From: Tubiluchus corallicola
Lineage: Eukaryota > Priapulida > Priapulimorpha > Priapulimorphida > Tubiluchidae
DNA: 23,409 bases
Reading direction: 5' to 3'
Assembly: GCA_030141605.1 (NCBI GenBank)
Contig: JAQGDQ010001849.1
Span: 1 to 23,409, forward strand
Below are positions 10,007 to 18,888 of this stretch, piece after piece. The position numbers were made by a program, and so were the translations under genes. Below the pieces are notes generated by a model. That model was not told where the DNA came from, did not search any database, and saw only the letters and a program-made list of their open reading frames with translations. Each line of letters begins with the position of its first letter. The first letter of the stretch is position 1.

Positions 10007-10489
10007 CTGGAAAAATTCGATTAGATGAAACTTACACAAAGAAAGACTTTTACAAGTTAGTGCAATTCAACAGTGTACGTGAACACAAGAATAGCGTTCA
10101 TCACAAAAACGAAAATCACGAATACCGAAAATTTTCTGCCTAGGAGACAAAAGTCAAAATTGTGAGACAGCAAATTCAAAGGCAACAATCTTGAGCAAGG
10201 GTAATTTCCAGAGTACATCATACACCACTCTGTCAACTGTCAGTTGAAGCTCGAAAGGTTTCTTTGTTGTAAGTGTTTCTCCGGGAAAATATTTGCAAAT
10301 GGCAGACATGTGCAATGTTAAGACAATACGTGTTTTGAAACATGAAAACGCAATAAACGTTTTGCACTTCTTCTGCACAAAGAATTGTATGAAAACTAGC
10401 TATCACTTTTTTTAATAAAGAACCGTACAAAAGGAAAGATACCCAATCGCCAGTCATAAACGTTACAACATCATATCATACATAGATAC
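10007..10489 (-). other. Intron between EGF exons 3 and 4; contains the palindrome breakpoint
   Basis: Contains a repeated intronic unit also found at about 9490-9890 and, more diverged, at about 7990-8230 and 12941-13000. The inverted-repeat arm ends inside it, in the T7 run at 10407-10413. Three arm differences cluster at 10218-10226. Confidence 0.6.
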
Positions 10490-10606
10490 CTTGTTCACAA
10501 TAGCCTCCAGTATATCCTGAGGGGCAAATGCAATCAGTAGTCCAGTTTAGCCCTCTCTTGCATAAACCTCCATTTTTGCAAGGATTAGGTGAGCAATTGT
10601 CAACAA
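10490..10606 (-). CDS. EGF-domain exon 3 of the array (spacer only)
   Basis: A 117-base exon, acceptor ttttctag, donor gtatct, phase 1 at both ends. It reads VDNCSPNPCKNGGLC, then KRGLNWTTDCICPSGYTG, ending in GYCEQ. It is a full six-cysteine EGF module without a calcium-binding signature, and NWT is a possible N-glycan site. It is closely related to exon 9893-10006, with one extra codon. It is the first exon outside the mirrored arms, so only one copy exists. Confidence 0.8.
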
Positions 10607-10710
10607 CTAGAAAATATCAAACTTACATTGAGAATGACTTTTATGAATTAGTGTAATTCTTTAGTGCGAAAGAACAAAAGAATTGCATTTATCACAAAAA
10701 CCAATTTTTC

Positions 10711-11220
10711 GTTTGTATAAGTGCAAAATGATTTTAATCATGTAGATAATCAAAAATTTTTATGTTGTTCTGCCTCAGACCATTGATTATCATGTTCAGT
10801 ATTTTGTGCTCAGAGTAGTAATAACACAAATTAGTAAGAAAGTATAGTACCCAGTATATATATGACGAGAATAATTTTCAATGCCAAGAATTGTAATGAT
10901 TAATAAAAACACACACAGAAATGATCAACATTTTAGTCTTGAGTCAATAAACTACAATTGACTATCTTCATTTTACAGGTAAATGTTAAAATGTTAACAA
11001 AAACAAAACAGTTATAAACAAGATGCAGTTATTAATACTGGTAGAGATGTGATAAATACCTTGTGAACAGTTATGTCCTTCGTATCCTGCTTCACAAGTG
11101 CAGGTGTAATTATTGATACTCTGTGTGCACGAGCCGTGAATACAAGGATCTGACAAACATTCATCAATATCTAAAAATAATTCACACCTAAAGGCATCAA
11201 CCTTCTGGTAATATTTTGAA
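10711..11220 (-). repeat. Tandem unit carrying cbEGF exon 2
   Basis: About 0.5 kb, homologous in direct orientation to 12271-12836. The exon is almost identical while the flanking intron has clear substitutions and indels, which suggests selection on the exon or a short conversion tract. Confidence 0.85.
11060..11170 (-). CDS. Calcium-binding EGF exon 2 of the array
   Basis: A 111-base exon, acceptor tttttag, donor gtattt, phase 1-1. It encodes [15 protein letters not shown], then [17 protein letters not shown], ending in HNCSQ (the first D is completed from the exon before). D-I-D-E before the first cysteine and the aromatic Y before the fourth are calcium-binding EGF features. The usual Asn/Asp hydroxylation site carries Gln. 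CLSDPC fits the C-x-S-x-P-C O-glucose pattern. It is nearly identical to exon 12676-12786. Confidence 0.85.
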
Positions 11221-11228
11221 ATCTTTTT

Positions 11229-11272
11229 AAAGCCTCCATTATTGCAAGGATCGTGTAAGCATTTGTCAACAA
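11229..11272 (-). pseudogene. Truncated EGF exon fragment
   Basis: Encodes VDKCLHDPCNNGGF and then runs into unrelated sequence where the duplicated cbEGF unit begins. The acceptor position reads AT (ttttccat) where sister exons have AG. It is a relic of another exon-intron unit, destroyed when the duplication was inserted. Confidence 0.65.
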
Positions 11273-12270
11273 ATGGAAAAAATCGAACTTACATTGAGAA
11301 TGACTTTCATGAATTAGTGCAGTTCAACAGTGCCCATGAATTCACGAAACGGATTTTTTACTTTTAAAAGGTTTTTATATTTTAGAATAACACGTTTGTT
11401 CCACAAAATAAGACATTATTATAAGTTTATTATTAGTTTGCATATTACAGGCACAACAAATGATAATCGTTAACGAGTAGGGTGAACAGTGCACATAAAT
11501 TTCCTCACAGGCTGTGAAAGTTACATGATTCAACCGTTTGCCAAACCATTAAGAAAGAGAAGAAGACCAAGTATGTTTTCCACATCATACCACTGGCTTG
11601 AGAAATTGTGAGACCCAAGGCTTCAAAGACATTAAAAAATTGATGTTTTGCACCATGAAAATTGATGAATCAAAAATGCAATTACAATATTTTGTTTACG
11701 GTTGCAGTAGTTGATTAGCTTTAACAAAGTTGCACTTAAGTGGGCAAAAAGCTATTGAAATAGAGCTGTTAGCAAAACACGTTGCAATTGACAAGATTTG
11801 AAAAATAAAATACAGATATATTTATTGATTACATAATAATGTGAGGGTCCATTAAAACAAGGACTAGATAAACATCCATCAAGGTTTGGAAAATATTGTA
11901 AACTAATTGTTTGTTTGTGAAGATATTAAGACGAACCAGACTACATGGCTCACTAATTTACTTTACAACTGCAGCACAAATAGTTTTAGTGTGTTTGATA
12001 GACTTCTGGAATGATCAACTAGATTTTAAATTATGAAAATAAACTTCCCATAAAGAAAAAAATGCAAAAGTTCCACAGTTTCGTTTACAGCTAGGAAGAG
12101 AAATCCTACTTCATTTTTCTAAATACTTTGAAACGTTCACTTTTGCTTTCTCATTTATATCTTTTGCTTTTCTGTTTATATGCATATCATGCTGTCCAAA
12201 TTTAAGCACGTCGTATACCCATATTATTGCCAAATGTTCATTAATGCATTGATATCTTTAGAAACTTGCC
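11273..12270 (-). other. Intron between cbEGF exons; no intact exon
   Basis: Begins with a diverged piece (about 11285-11345) of the intron segment that lies upstream of the EGF exons at 10030 and 10625. The rest is AT-rich unique sequence with only the degenerate fragment at 11843-11882. Confidence 0.5.
11843..11882 (-). pseudogene. Degenerate EGF exon fragment
   Basis: Reads DGCLSSPCFNGPS and then loses the pattern. C-L-S-S-P-C and N-G fit the first half of an EGF module. No AG acceptor or complete module is present. Confidence 0.5.
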
Positions 12271-12836
12271 AATGTGTATAACAGCAAGGTGATGTTAATC
12301 ATGTAGATAATCTGAAATGGCTAGGTTGTTATGTGTCAGTCCCTTGATCACAATCAAATTTTTTTGCTAAGGACTAGTAATAACACAAATTAGTAAAGGA
12401 CTACAGTACTCAACTTATTTGAAATTCTGCATACTTGCATATAAAAATGGTAATGTTGTTGTGTATATTATTATAAGAATAATTTCCAAACACAAGAACA
12501 GTAATGATAAATAAAAACACAACACAGAGATGATCAACAAGACATTTCAGTCTTGAGTTCATCAAATGCAATGGGCTATCTTTATTTTACAGGTAAAAAA
12601 AAGGCACAAATGTTAACAAAAAAACAGTTATAAACAAGACACAGTCATTTATACTCGTAGAGATGTGATAAATACCTTCTGAACAGTTATGTCCTTCGTA
12701 TCCTGCTTCACAAGTGCAGGTGTAATTATTGACACTCTGTGTGCATGAGCCGTGAATACAAGGATCTGACAAACATTCATCAATATCTAAAAATAATTCA
12801 CACATAAATGCATCAACCAGCTGGTAATATTTTAAA
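12271..12836 (-). repeat. Tandem unit carrying cbEGF exon 1
   Basis: Partner of 10711-11220, longer by about 55 bases through an insertion near 12420-12470. Confidence 0.85.
12676..12786 (-). CDS. Calcium-binding EGF exon 1 of the array
   Basis: Same 111-base phase 1-1 exon type as 11060-11170. It differs by Val for Ile in the QSVNNY segment and by Glu for Gln as the last full codon. It is the most upstream EGF exon of the minus-strand gene that remains; 215 bases further upstream the sequence switches to the inverted right arm, so the 5' part of the gene is cut off here. No signal peptide or promoter for it is visible. Confidence 0.85.
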
Positions 12837-12837
12837 A

Positions 12838-12940
12838 CCATGTTTAGTGTCCACGACAACCCATGGACTGTCTACACTTCAAGATATGCTTAAAAGTCCA
12901 CAAAGAGTTATTATTCTCTATTTTGAATAACAAATTTAAG
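12838..12940 (-). repeat. Diverged direct copy of intron segment 8650-8755
   Basis: Shared landmarks are a tccacgac/accacgac core and a tctattttgaa...aa stretch, in the same order. It shows that a third EGF unit once lay immediately upstream in the array. Confidence 0.6.
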
Positions 12941-13007
12941 CAAGACAATAAATGTTTTGTACTCTTTTGCACAAGGATTTGAAAATACCAATTGCAATCT
13001 AAAAAAA
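12941..13007. other. Inner breakpoint of the inverted duplication
   Basis: The plus strand here aligns, diverged, with 10349-10413 in the same orientation (ACAATAAATGTTTTGTACTC against GCAATAAACGTTTTGCACTT). At 13001 it switches to the reverse complement of that same segment. The switch lies in a run of seven A preceded by TCT. Confidence 0.75.
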
Positions 13008-13407
13008 GTGATAGCTAGTTTTCATACAATTCTTTGTGCAGAAGAAGTGCAAAACGTTTATTGCGTTTTCATGTTTCAAAACACGTATTGTCTTAACATT
13101 GCACATGTCTGCCATTTGCAAATATTTTCCCGGAGAAACACTTACAACAAAGAAACCTTTCGAGCTTCAACTGACAGTTGACAGAGTCCTGTATGGTGTA
13201 CTCTGGAAATTACCCTTGCTCAAGATTGTTGCCTTTGAATTTGCTGTCTCACAATTTTGACTTTTGTCTCCTAGGCAGAAAATTTTCGGTATTCGTGATT
13301 TTCGTTTTTGTGATGAACGCTATTCTTGTGTTCACGTACACTGTTGAATTGCACTAACTTGTAAAAGTCTTTCTTTGTGTAAGTTTCATCTAATCGAATT
13401 TTTCCAG

Positions 13408-13521
13408 TTGTCAACCGTTGCTCACCTAATCCTTGCAAAAATGGAGGGCTATGTATGAGTAACCTAAACTGGACTGATTGCATTTGCCCAACTAATTATA
13501 CTGGAGACAATTGTGAGAAAG
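13408..13521 (+). CDS. EGF-domain exon 4 of the array, right (first exon of a headless copy)
   Basis: Same exon as 9893-10006 on the plus strand, with intact splice sites. It is the most upstream EGF exon in the right arm. The breakpoint at 13001 lies about 400 bases upstream, inside its 5' intron, so no promoter, signal peptide or earlier exon is available in the same orientation. It would be silent unless it is spliced to something transcribed across the spacer. Confidence 0.72.
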
Positions 13522-15004
13522 GTATCTGTATGCATTTATGATATTGTAAATTTTATGACCGCTGATTCAGTCCTTTATTCACACGCCGCTTTATCCAATA
13601 CAAACAAGAGGTTATTTGTTTTTTTAGACTCCATAGAATATTTGTCAAATCTTTGTCTTGAGGAGGTGCTAGACCTTTATTGCCTTTTTTCATGTTTCAA
13701 AACATTTGTTGTCTTAGCATTGCACAGGTCTGTCATTTGCAAATATTTTCCCTGAAAAGCACGAATTAATAAGCAATCTTTCTGCGTTCGAATGACTATT
13801 GACAGTTGATGGAGTTATGTATGACGTTCTCTGCAAATTACTGTTGTCGAAGATTGGTAGCCTTTGAAATCGTGTTTTTCTTAAGCAGAAAATTTTCCTC
13901 CATGCACATTTTTCCATTCACTAAGCTTTGACACAACCTAACTATTCAATAAATTGTGGGTCTGGCTTTAAAATGTAGGAGAAGATACAGCATGAAGCAA
14001 AAACAATGATATCCCACTTCTGTGACCATTGCATGAATCTAGCAAGTCACAAATAAACATATACTCCCGCGCGAGAGTTCTAACTTAAATTCTAACTGAG
14101 AATTCTAAATTAAATGCTTATTTAATTTTAAATTCTTTAGTTTCTGCAGCTTTTAGTCTGTGATATGACAGTTGCATGCGATGAAAAAATTAGAAACTGT
14201 ACCAGAACCTTTGCCATTTCCTGCTTTTCACTATTTCAGATAATAATTAAAAATAATAGTATAGAATTGCAAAATATTTTATCTAAGAGAGCCACACTGT
14301 ATTATACACACACAAGACTCACTCACGAACTGGAATGCCTTCTCAAATTGACCAAAACGGACTTACGATCATTGAGCATGAGATCCTGATTATAAATTAT
14401 ATTCTTTTTATAAGAATAAGACACTTTAGCATACAACAATCAAGAGCTCCACTCAATATTTCAAGCAATCAGAATCTGGATCTCTAGACATTTCTCAAAC
14501 GTAAGCCACTAAAGCAACATTCCTATCATTACCATCACTCTAAAAGGTAGACAGTATGATGAATGAAACTCCCTAGAGACAGCATCGAACCCAGACAGCC
14601 ATGACTCATTCACTACACGTCCTAATTAATTCTTCTTATCTGTGAACCAGTTTAGTTCGCAGCAAATTCGTTGTTCAAAATAGAATTAATAGCAATTAGT
14701 GGACTTTAGTAATCCACTGTCACCTGTAGTGTGTAGGTAGCCCATAGATTGTCGTGGTCACTAAATTTTATATACTCTTTTTTATCACGTCTCTATGAGT
14801 ATAGATAACTGCATCTTTTTTTATTGCTGGTTTTTCCTGTTCCTTTTTTTGTAATTTGCTATTGTTGTTTTTGACAAGTGGTAAAACAGATGTGTTGGCA
14901 TCTCTTCTCTAAAAAGATGATTCTCATGTTCACAAATTCTGCTTACTCGCATTAACAAATAAAAGTTATTCTCGGTGTAAATTTCATCTGTTCATTTTTT
15001 TCAG
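13522..15004 (+). other. Long intron between EGF exons, right; no exon recognised
   Basis: Mirror of 8410-9892. Three differences within 12 bases lie at about 14240-14251. Confidence 0.5.
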
Positions 15005-15118
15005 TTGTTGACAATTGTTTATCAAATCCTTGCGAGAATTGAGGTTCATGCAAAAATGAGTTAAACACGTTTGTTTGTAATTGTCCACCAAGATATACTG
15101 GAGACTATTGTGAACAAG
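15005..15118 (+). pseudogene. EGF-domain exon with an in-frame TGA, right
   Basis: Mirror of 8296-8409 with the same TGA and intact splice sites. It differs by one silent change (TGT for TGC in the first cysteine codon, base 15018). The nonsense change therefore came before the inverted duplication or spread by conversion. Confidence 0.75.
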
Positions 15119-15964
15119 GTGAACAATTAATCTGCATGCATTATGTGATATTGTAACTTTTATGACTCCTGGTTGAGTATCTTTCTTTGCAAGTCCTTTA
15201 TTTAAAAAACGCAATTTCCTTGTTTTTTAGATACGATAGTATGTATTTTGTTAAATACCTGTGCTTAAGAAGTGCAAAACGCTTATTGTCTTCTTTCAAG
15301 TATTATCTTAGCATTGTACAGGTTTTCTGTTTGCAAATGTTTTCTGTGAGAAGCACAAATGGTTTAAAATGTGTCTGGGCTCAAATGATGCCTGCAAATG
15401 CAAATACAAATAATTGTAATTTAGGTAAAATGCCACTTGATTTTCTGTGATGTCTCAATGAAAGTTCTCTTGAAAGTATCACAACTTTTTTTGATACCTT
15501 GACAACTTGTGATACATTTTTTGAAAGTAACCATAGTTGCCCAACATTCTCTAGCAAATCAAGTTAGTAAACAGAGTAATTAATTATGTTCAATTTCTAC
15601 ATTGCTCTTTTTTCCCACGTGTTTTAGTATTTAAAGAAGTCAAAAATATGTAACATGTTAACAGTTTTCACAACTGTTTGATAAGTTCTTATTTTTTACA
15701 AAAAAACTACTTGTGCTGTGATCAGCCCATAAATGCTAGCTTGACGCATAAGAGTATTTTAAAGTTATTTTAGCGAGATCTAAAAGTGACAAGAGTCTAA
15801 TAACTTATTTATACAACGTGCATTAACATTTTCTTTTTTTATCATTCCTATCATAATTTAAATAAAATATAAATAAAAACCTTCAAACTTTGATACTACA
15901 TATAATGATCGTTTATAACCTCAACTGATATTTTTGTTGATATTCTAACGTATTCTTTTTTCAG
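15119..15964 (+). other. Putative last intron of the EGF gene, right
   Basis: Mirror of 7446-8295, four bases shorter because of the indel patch near 15180-15237. Confidence 0.5.
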
Positions 15965-16098
15965 GGAATGGATTTAGAGGAGCAAGTTTCGATGCCGCTG
16001 AATCTAACTCTGACAGAGCTTCAGTTCATGTCACAACAATGATCCGTACCATTATGTTGTTCTCAACAATTCGTGCAAGACTTTCAATACTTCACTGA
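15965..16098 (+). CDS. Candidate terminal exon of the EGF-repeat gene, right
   Basis: Mirror of 7312-7445: acceptor at 15961-15964, stop at 16096-16098, AATAAA at 16234. In this arm it could only follow EGF exon 13408-13521, or the TGA-bearing exon, because the upstream part of the gene is missing. Confidence 0.42.
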
Positions 16099-16233
16099 CC
16101 AAATAGAAAGGCAGAGTATTTAGTGACTTAAGATTTTGAAGCGTAGTCATATAAGCCAATTTTTGTTCCAGCCAAAACGTATCAAAGAACAACATAATTC
16201 ATAATACCATATGTATTGTAAAACATGATTTTT

Positions 16234-16239
16234 AATAAA
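16234..16239 (+). terminator. Poly(A) signal AATAAA after the candidate terminal exon, right
   Basis: Mirror of 7171-7176. Confidence 0.45.
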
Positions 16240-17784
16240 TGCTTGGTTTACATTTATTCAAAACATAATTTGACAATTGTAGCTTTGAAACAGCTAGTTT
16301 GACAACTGACATATTTTGTTCCCTTTTGGCAGCGAAATCCTAGACAGGTGCTGTACAATGGTGACCACAATATTTTAATACTTAGGAACTACCTAGTTAA
16401 TATCATTTAACACTTATTTATATCTCGTTTGTTGCATGACTGTCGACAAATTACATTGAGAAGCTGACAAAACAGAGAATACTGTGAATAAATCATGTCT
16501 GGCATAGCAGCAGAAAGTGTAGTTATTTTAGTAATGACTAACTGTTTCATAAGCAGAACTACATTGGCAAGTAGGATATATCAGCTACACATTTGATTTT
16601 TAGTTTTTCTTAAGTAGCAGTGTTGCCTCAACAAATGAAATGTTAGTACGATCGCTAATTAGACAATTAATATTAATTAATTAATTGCCCAACTACGGGA
16701 GCTTCGGCTGGGTCGGACTGGCTATGATGAATACCAGAGTGACCTCATACCACGAAATAAGCGTTGTGAAGTAAATCTGTATCTCCCAAGTTTACTAGCT
16801 GGGCTCCGCAATGAGCCGCTTCAATATGGTTATGCTTTATGGTAGATTCGAGTGACAGATGGTGTCTCTACGAGTATGCAAGGTTGTGAGTAATACTAGA
16901 TTGCACAAATCAAAGTGAACATGCTATTGACAACGGTATACAGGTTTATTGATTAGATAAATTTATAATAAGATGGTTTAACAATAACAACATTCAAATA
17001 AATTACCGAAACAATATAGGCCAACCGCCTCTTAAATTCTGTGGATACATCTTAGTTTGCTTGTTACTTTAATTTCAATAATTAATCATTTGTCCAAAAT
17101 GTTATCATACATACATTAAATTCAATATATAACCTGGGTGAGTCATTTTCCTTGAATGAATTAATCTTCGTTCAAATGCCAATTATTCATTAATTGATTT
17201 CAATTTTATTTTCCTAATGAATGATTTAACATTCTAAAATAAATTCATAATATAATCAGTAACTTATACTTCACCATATTAAATATTAACGCTGTAATAA
17301 TATTGCACGAAACCTGTGCTGCATACGGGAATTTAAGAATAGTCTGTTTCTTGTGTCCAATGATGCCGTATTTAAAGGAAAACACAGGATGATTTTTCAT
17401 AAACTGCATCATTTTAAAGTCCGATAAAAGTATTCATTTTAACACAATGAACACTGCAAAGGCGTTCTTGATAATTAAATGATAGATTAAAAACTTAATC
17501 AACGTCGAGCAAGCCTAGCTATTGATTATGTCACAAACTAACATAATTTTGAACAGCTAAAATATTCCATGTATGATTCCTTTCAATATATTGAAGAGCA
17601 CATCTTGACTTACAGATTAAGATTGGGTCAGGTTTTGCTTTAAAGCAAAGTTTACAGAGCTGAAATATTGGTTACGTAACTTTTGTTGTTGGATTTGCAC
17701 GATCCTTTCCAATGCATATAGGTCTTCTTAAGACAACACGTGTTTCGCTTTTTTTTACTTTATTTTGTTTATGAAATTAAGACT
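16240..17784. other. Intergenic stretch, right arm; no gene recognised
   Basis: Mirror of 5626-7170, with the GC-richer island at 16685-16825. I saw no exon with S1 His, Asp or GDS motifs here, although this is where upstream exons of the protease would lie. Confidence 0.5.
16685..16825. other. GC-richer island of unknown nature, right
   Basis: Mirror of 6585-6725 with the same base composition contrast. Confidence 0.35.
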
Positions 17785-17828
17785 CAACAAAATGACAACA
17801 AAATCACAATAAAATGACAACAAAACCA
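17785..17828. repeat. Two-copy 22-bp tandem repeat, right
   Basis: Mirror of 5582-5625, about 140 bases upstream of the LINE remnant. It could be part of the old element. Confidence 0.85.
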
Positions 17829-17963
17829 CGATAAACTCACAAGTGTAGAAATGAAAAGATTACTCCGTTGTCAATTATTAGCATAGTTACTTACTTGTTT
17901 AGTGACATGTTCAGGTAGGCGTCAGCACTGTCATTGATACGGGCAATTTAACTGGGACGGTAG

Positions 17964-18158
17964 CAGAATAATAACTCTGTAATCAAACAAGCAATTTTAC
18001 TTTGGAATTCTCTACCATTACAGGTTAAACAAATCAAGTCCCTATCAGCATTTCAAACAAAATTAAAATCACTAATATTAACCAGATATGAAATACCATC
18101 ACACCAGTACGACAATATACACACCAATTCAGAATTCATATACCCACGGCCATATTAA
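17964..18158 (+). mobile_element. LINE-type reverse transcriptase C-terminal remnant, right
   Basis: Mirror of 5252-5446 with the same WNSLP-containing 64-codon stretch and the same upstream TAG at 17961. The insertion and its decay came before the inverted duplication. Confidence 0.6.
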
Positions 18159-18394
18159 TTAAATCATAGTTTGTTTTGTTTTCGTTTTTTTGTGCATAGT
18201 TGTAAATATGTTTGACTTTATTCGTCATTACTGCACACTAGTTTAGATTGCACTGACGCATTTGCCTTTAGCAGTGTAAGTTTTTATTAACTAACACTGA
18301 TTGATTATCTCTGTAAAGTTTTTATCAGTGATTATCAATGTATTTTAATGGCAAATAAAGATTATATATATAATAGCTACAAAATCGCGCAAAT

Positions 18395-18419
18395 TATATA
18401 TATATATATATATATATAA
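18395..18419. repeat. (TA)n microsatellite, right
   Basis: Mirror of 4991-5015, with no length difference. Confidence 0.95.
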
Positions 18420-18687
18420 TAGCAAATTCCTGCACTTCTAATGTCGAAAAGAAGGTATGTGCGAGCGAATGTGTGCACGCTATATCTTCACGTCCACGCC
18501 CTTTTAATACATAGAAAGGCAATTAACTTAATTACTAAATGTGTACAGAGAATGTTGCGTATGACTAATTGGTACATACTATTTAATATAAAACAATTAA
18601 GTCTTGTCCCGTTACTTTTACATCTACATCTTAATGTGTTTGACATTCTTACACGGATATATAAACAAAACTTTGAATGAATTTCAG

Positions 18688-18877
18688 TGGTGGTGTGGTT
18701 CAAACGAACAACTTTCATCTAGTTGGAGTCATGTCGTCTAGTGTAAAGTACAGAAAAGATCCATTTTTTGGCTTGGAAATACCTGTTTGTGTGGGACCAA
18801 CTATTTTCACCAAGGTTGTCCCCTATCATCAATGGATTGCAAAATCATCTAACGTAAAAGTTTTTACCCAGTTGTGA
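18688..18877 (+). CDS. Terminal exon of a trypsin-like (S1) serine protease, partial, right copy
   Basis: Identical in translation to 4533-4722, on the plus strand. The acceptor ends at 18687 and the stop is at 18875-18877. The reading frame happens to stay open into the intron back to an ATG at 18677, but the acceptor and the S1 homology place the true exon start at 18688. No upstream S1 exon was recognised between 16240 and 18687. Confidence 0.62.
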
Positions 18878-18882
18878 GAAAA

Positions 18883-18888
18883 AATAAA
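18883..18888 (+). terminator. Poly(A) signal AATAAA of the protease exon, right
   Basis: AATAAA five bases after the stop at 18877; mirror of the left copy. Confidence 0.5.

Larger units (their letters stand above)
1..10413. repeat. Left arm of a giant inverted repeat (about 10.4 kb)
   Basis: Reading the left arm on the minus strand reproduces the right arm. The first 20 bases are the exact reverse complement of the last 20, and paired positions sum to 23410 in the outer 8.2 kb and to 23414 further in. Differences seen by eye include 1101, 2098, 3437, 3456, 3486, a patch at about 8173-8230 with a net 4-base indel, 8396, 8665, 9163, 9168, 9174, 10218, 10225 and 10226. The arm carries the ankyrin/SOCS gene, a protease terminal exon, a LINE remnant and the 3' part of an EGF gene, all on the minus strand. 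It is continuous in content with the spacer, so it is probably the original copy. Confidence 0.97.
10414..13000. other. Unique spacer between the arms, holding the upstream part of an EGF-exon array
   Basis: About 2.6 kb that is not mirrored. It contains three intact EGF exons on the minus strand, two degenerate EGF fragments, and a direct duplication of about 0.5 kb. Its content continues the EGF array of the left arm in the same orientation, which makes it part of the original locus and not an insertion. Confidence 0.9.

Noticed and set aside
10154-10457. Two overlapping 74-codon frames on the minus strand with a mirror at 12957-13260
   Set aside because: They lie in the repeated intron unit between EGF exons and cross the palindrome breakpoint; no coding signature.
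16333-16347. Tiny candidate upstream exon ending in GACAG before gt, which could supply Asp and the first two bases of the protease serine codon
   Set aside because: It reads ILD before the serine instead of the expected Gly-Asp, it is only 15 bases long, and it lies 2.3 kb from the acceptor.
17490-17530. Short match to the internal region of 5S rRNA (CTTAATCAACGTCGAGC), suggesting a 5S-derived SINE
   Set aside because: Only about 16 bases resemble 5S. The flanks do not, and there is no promoter box set or clear SINE tail.
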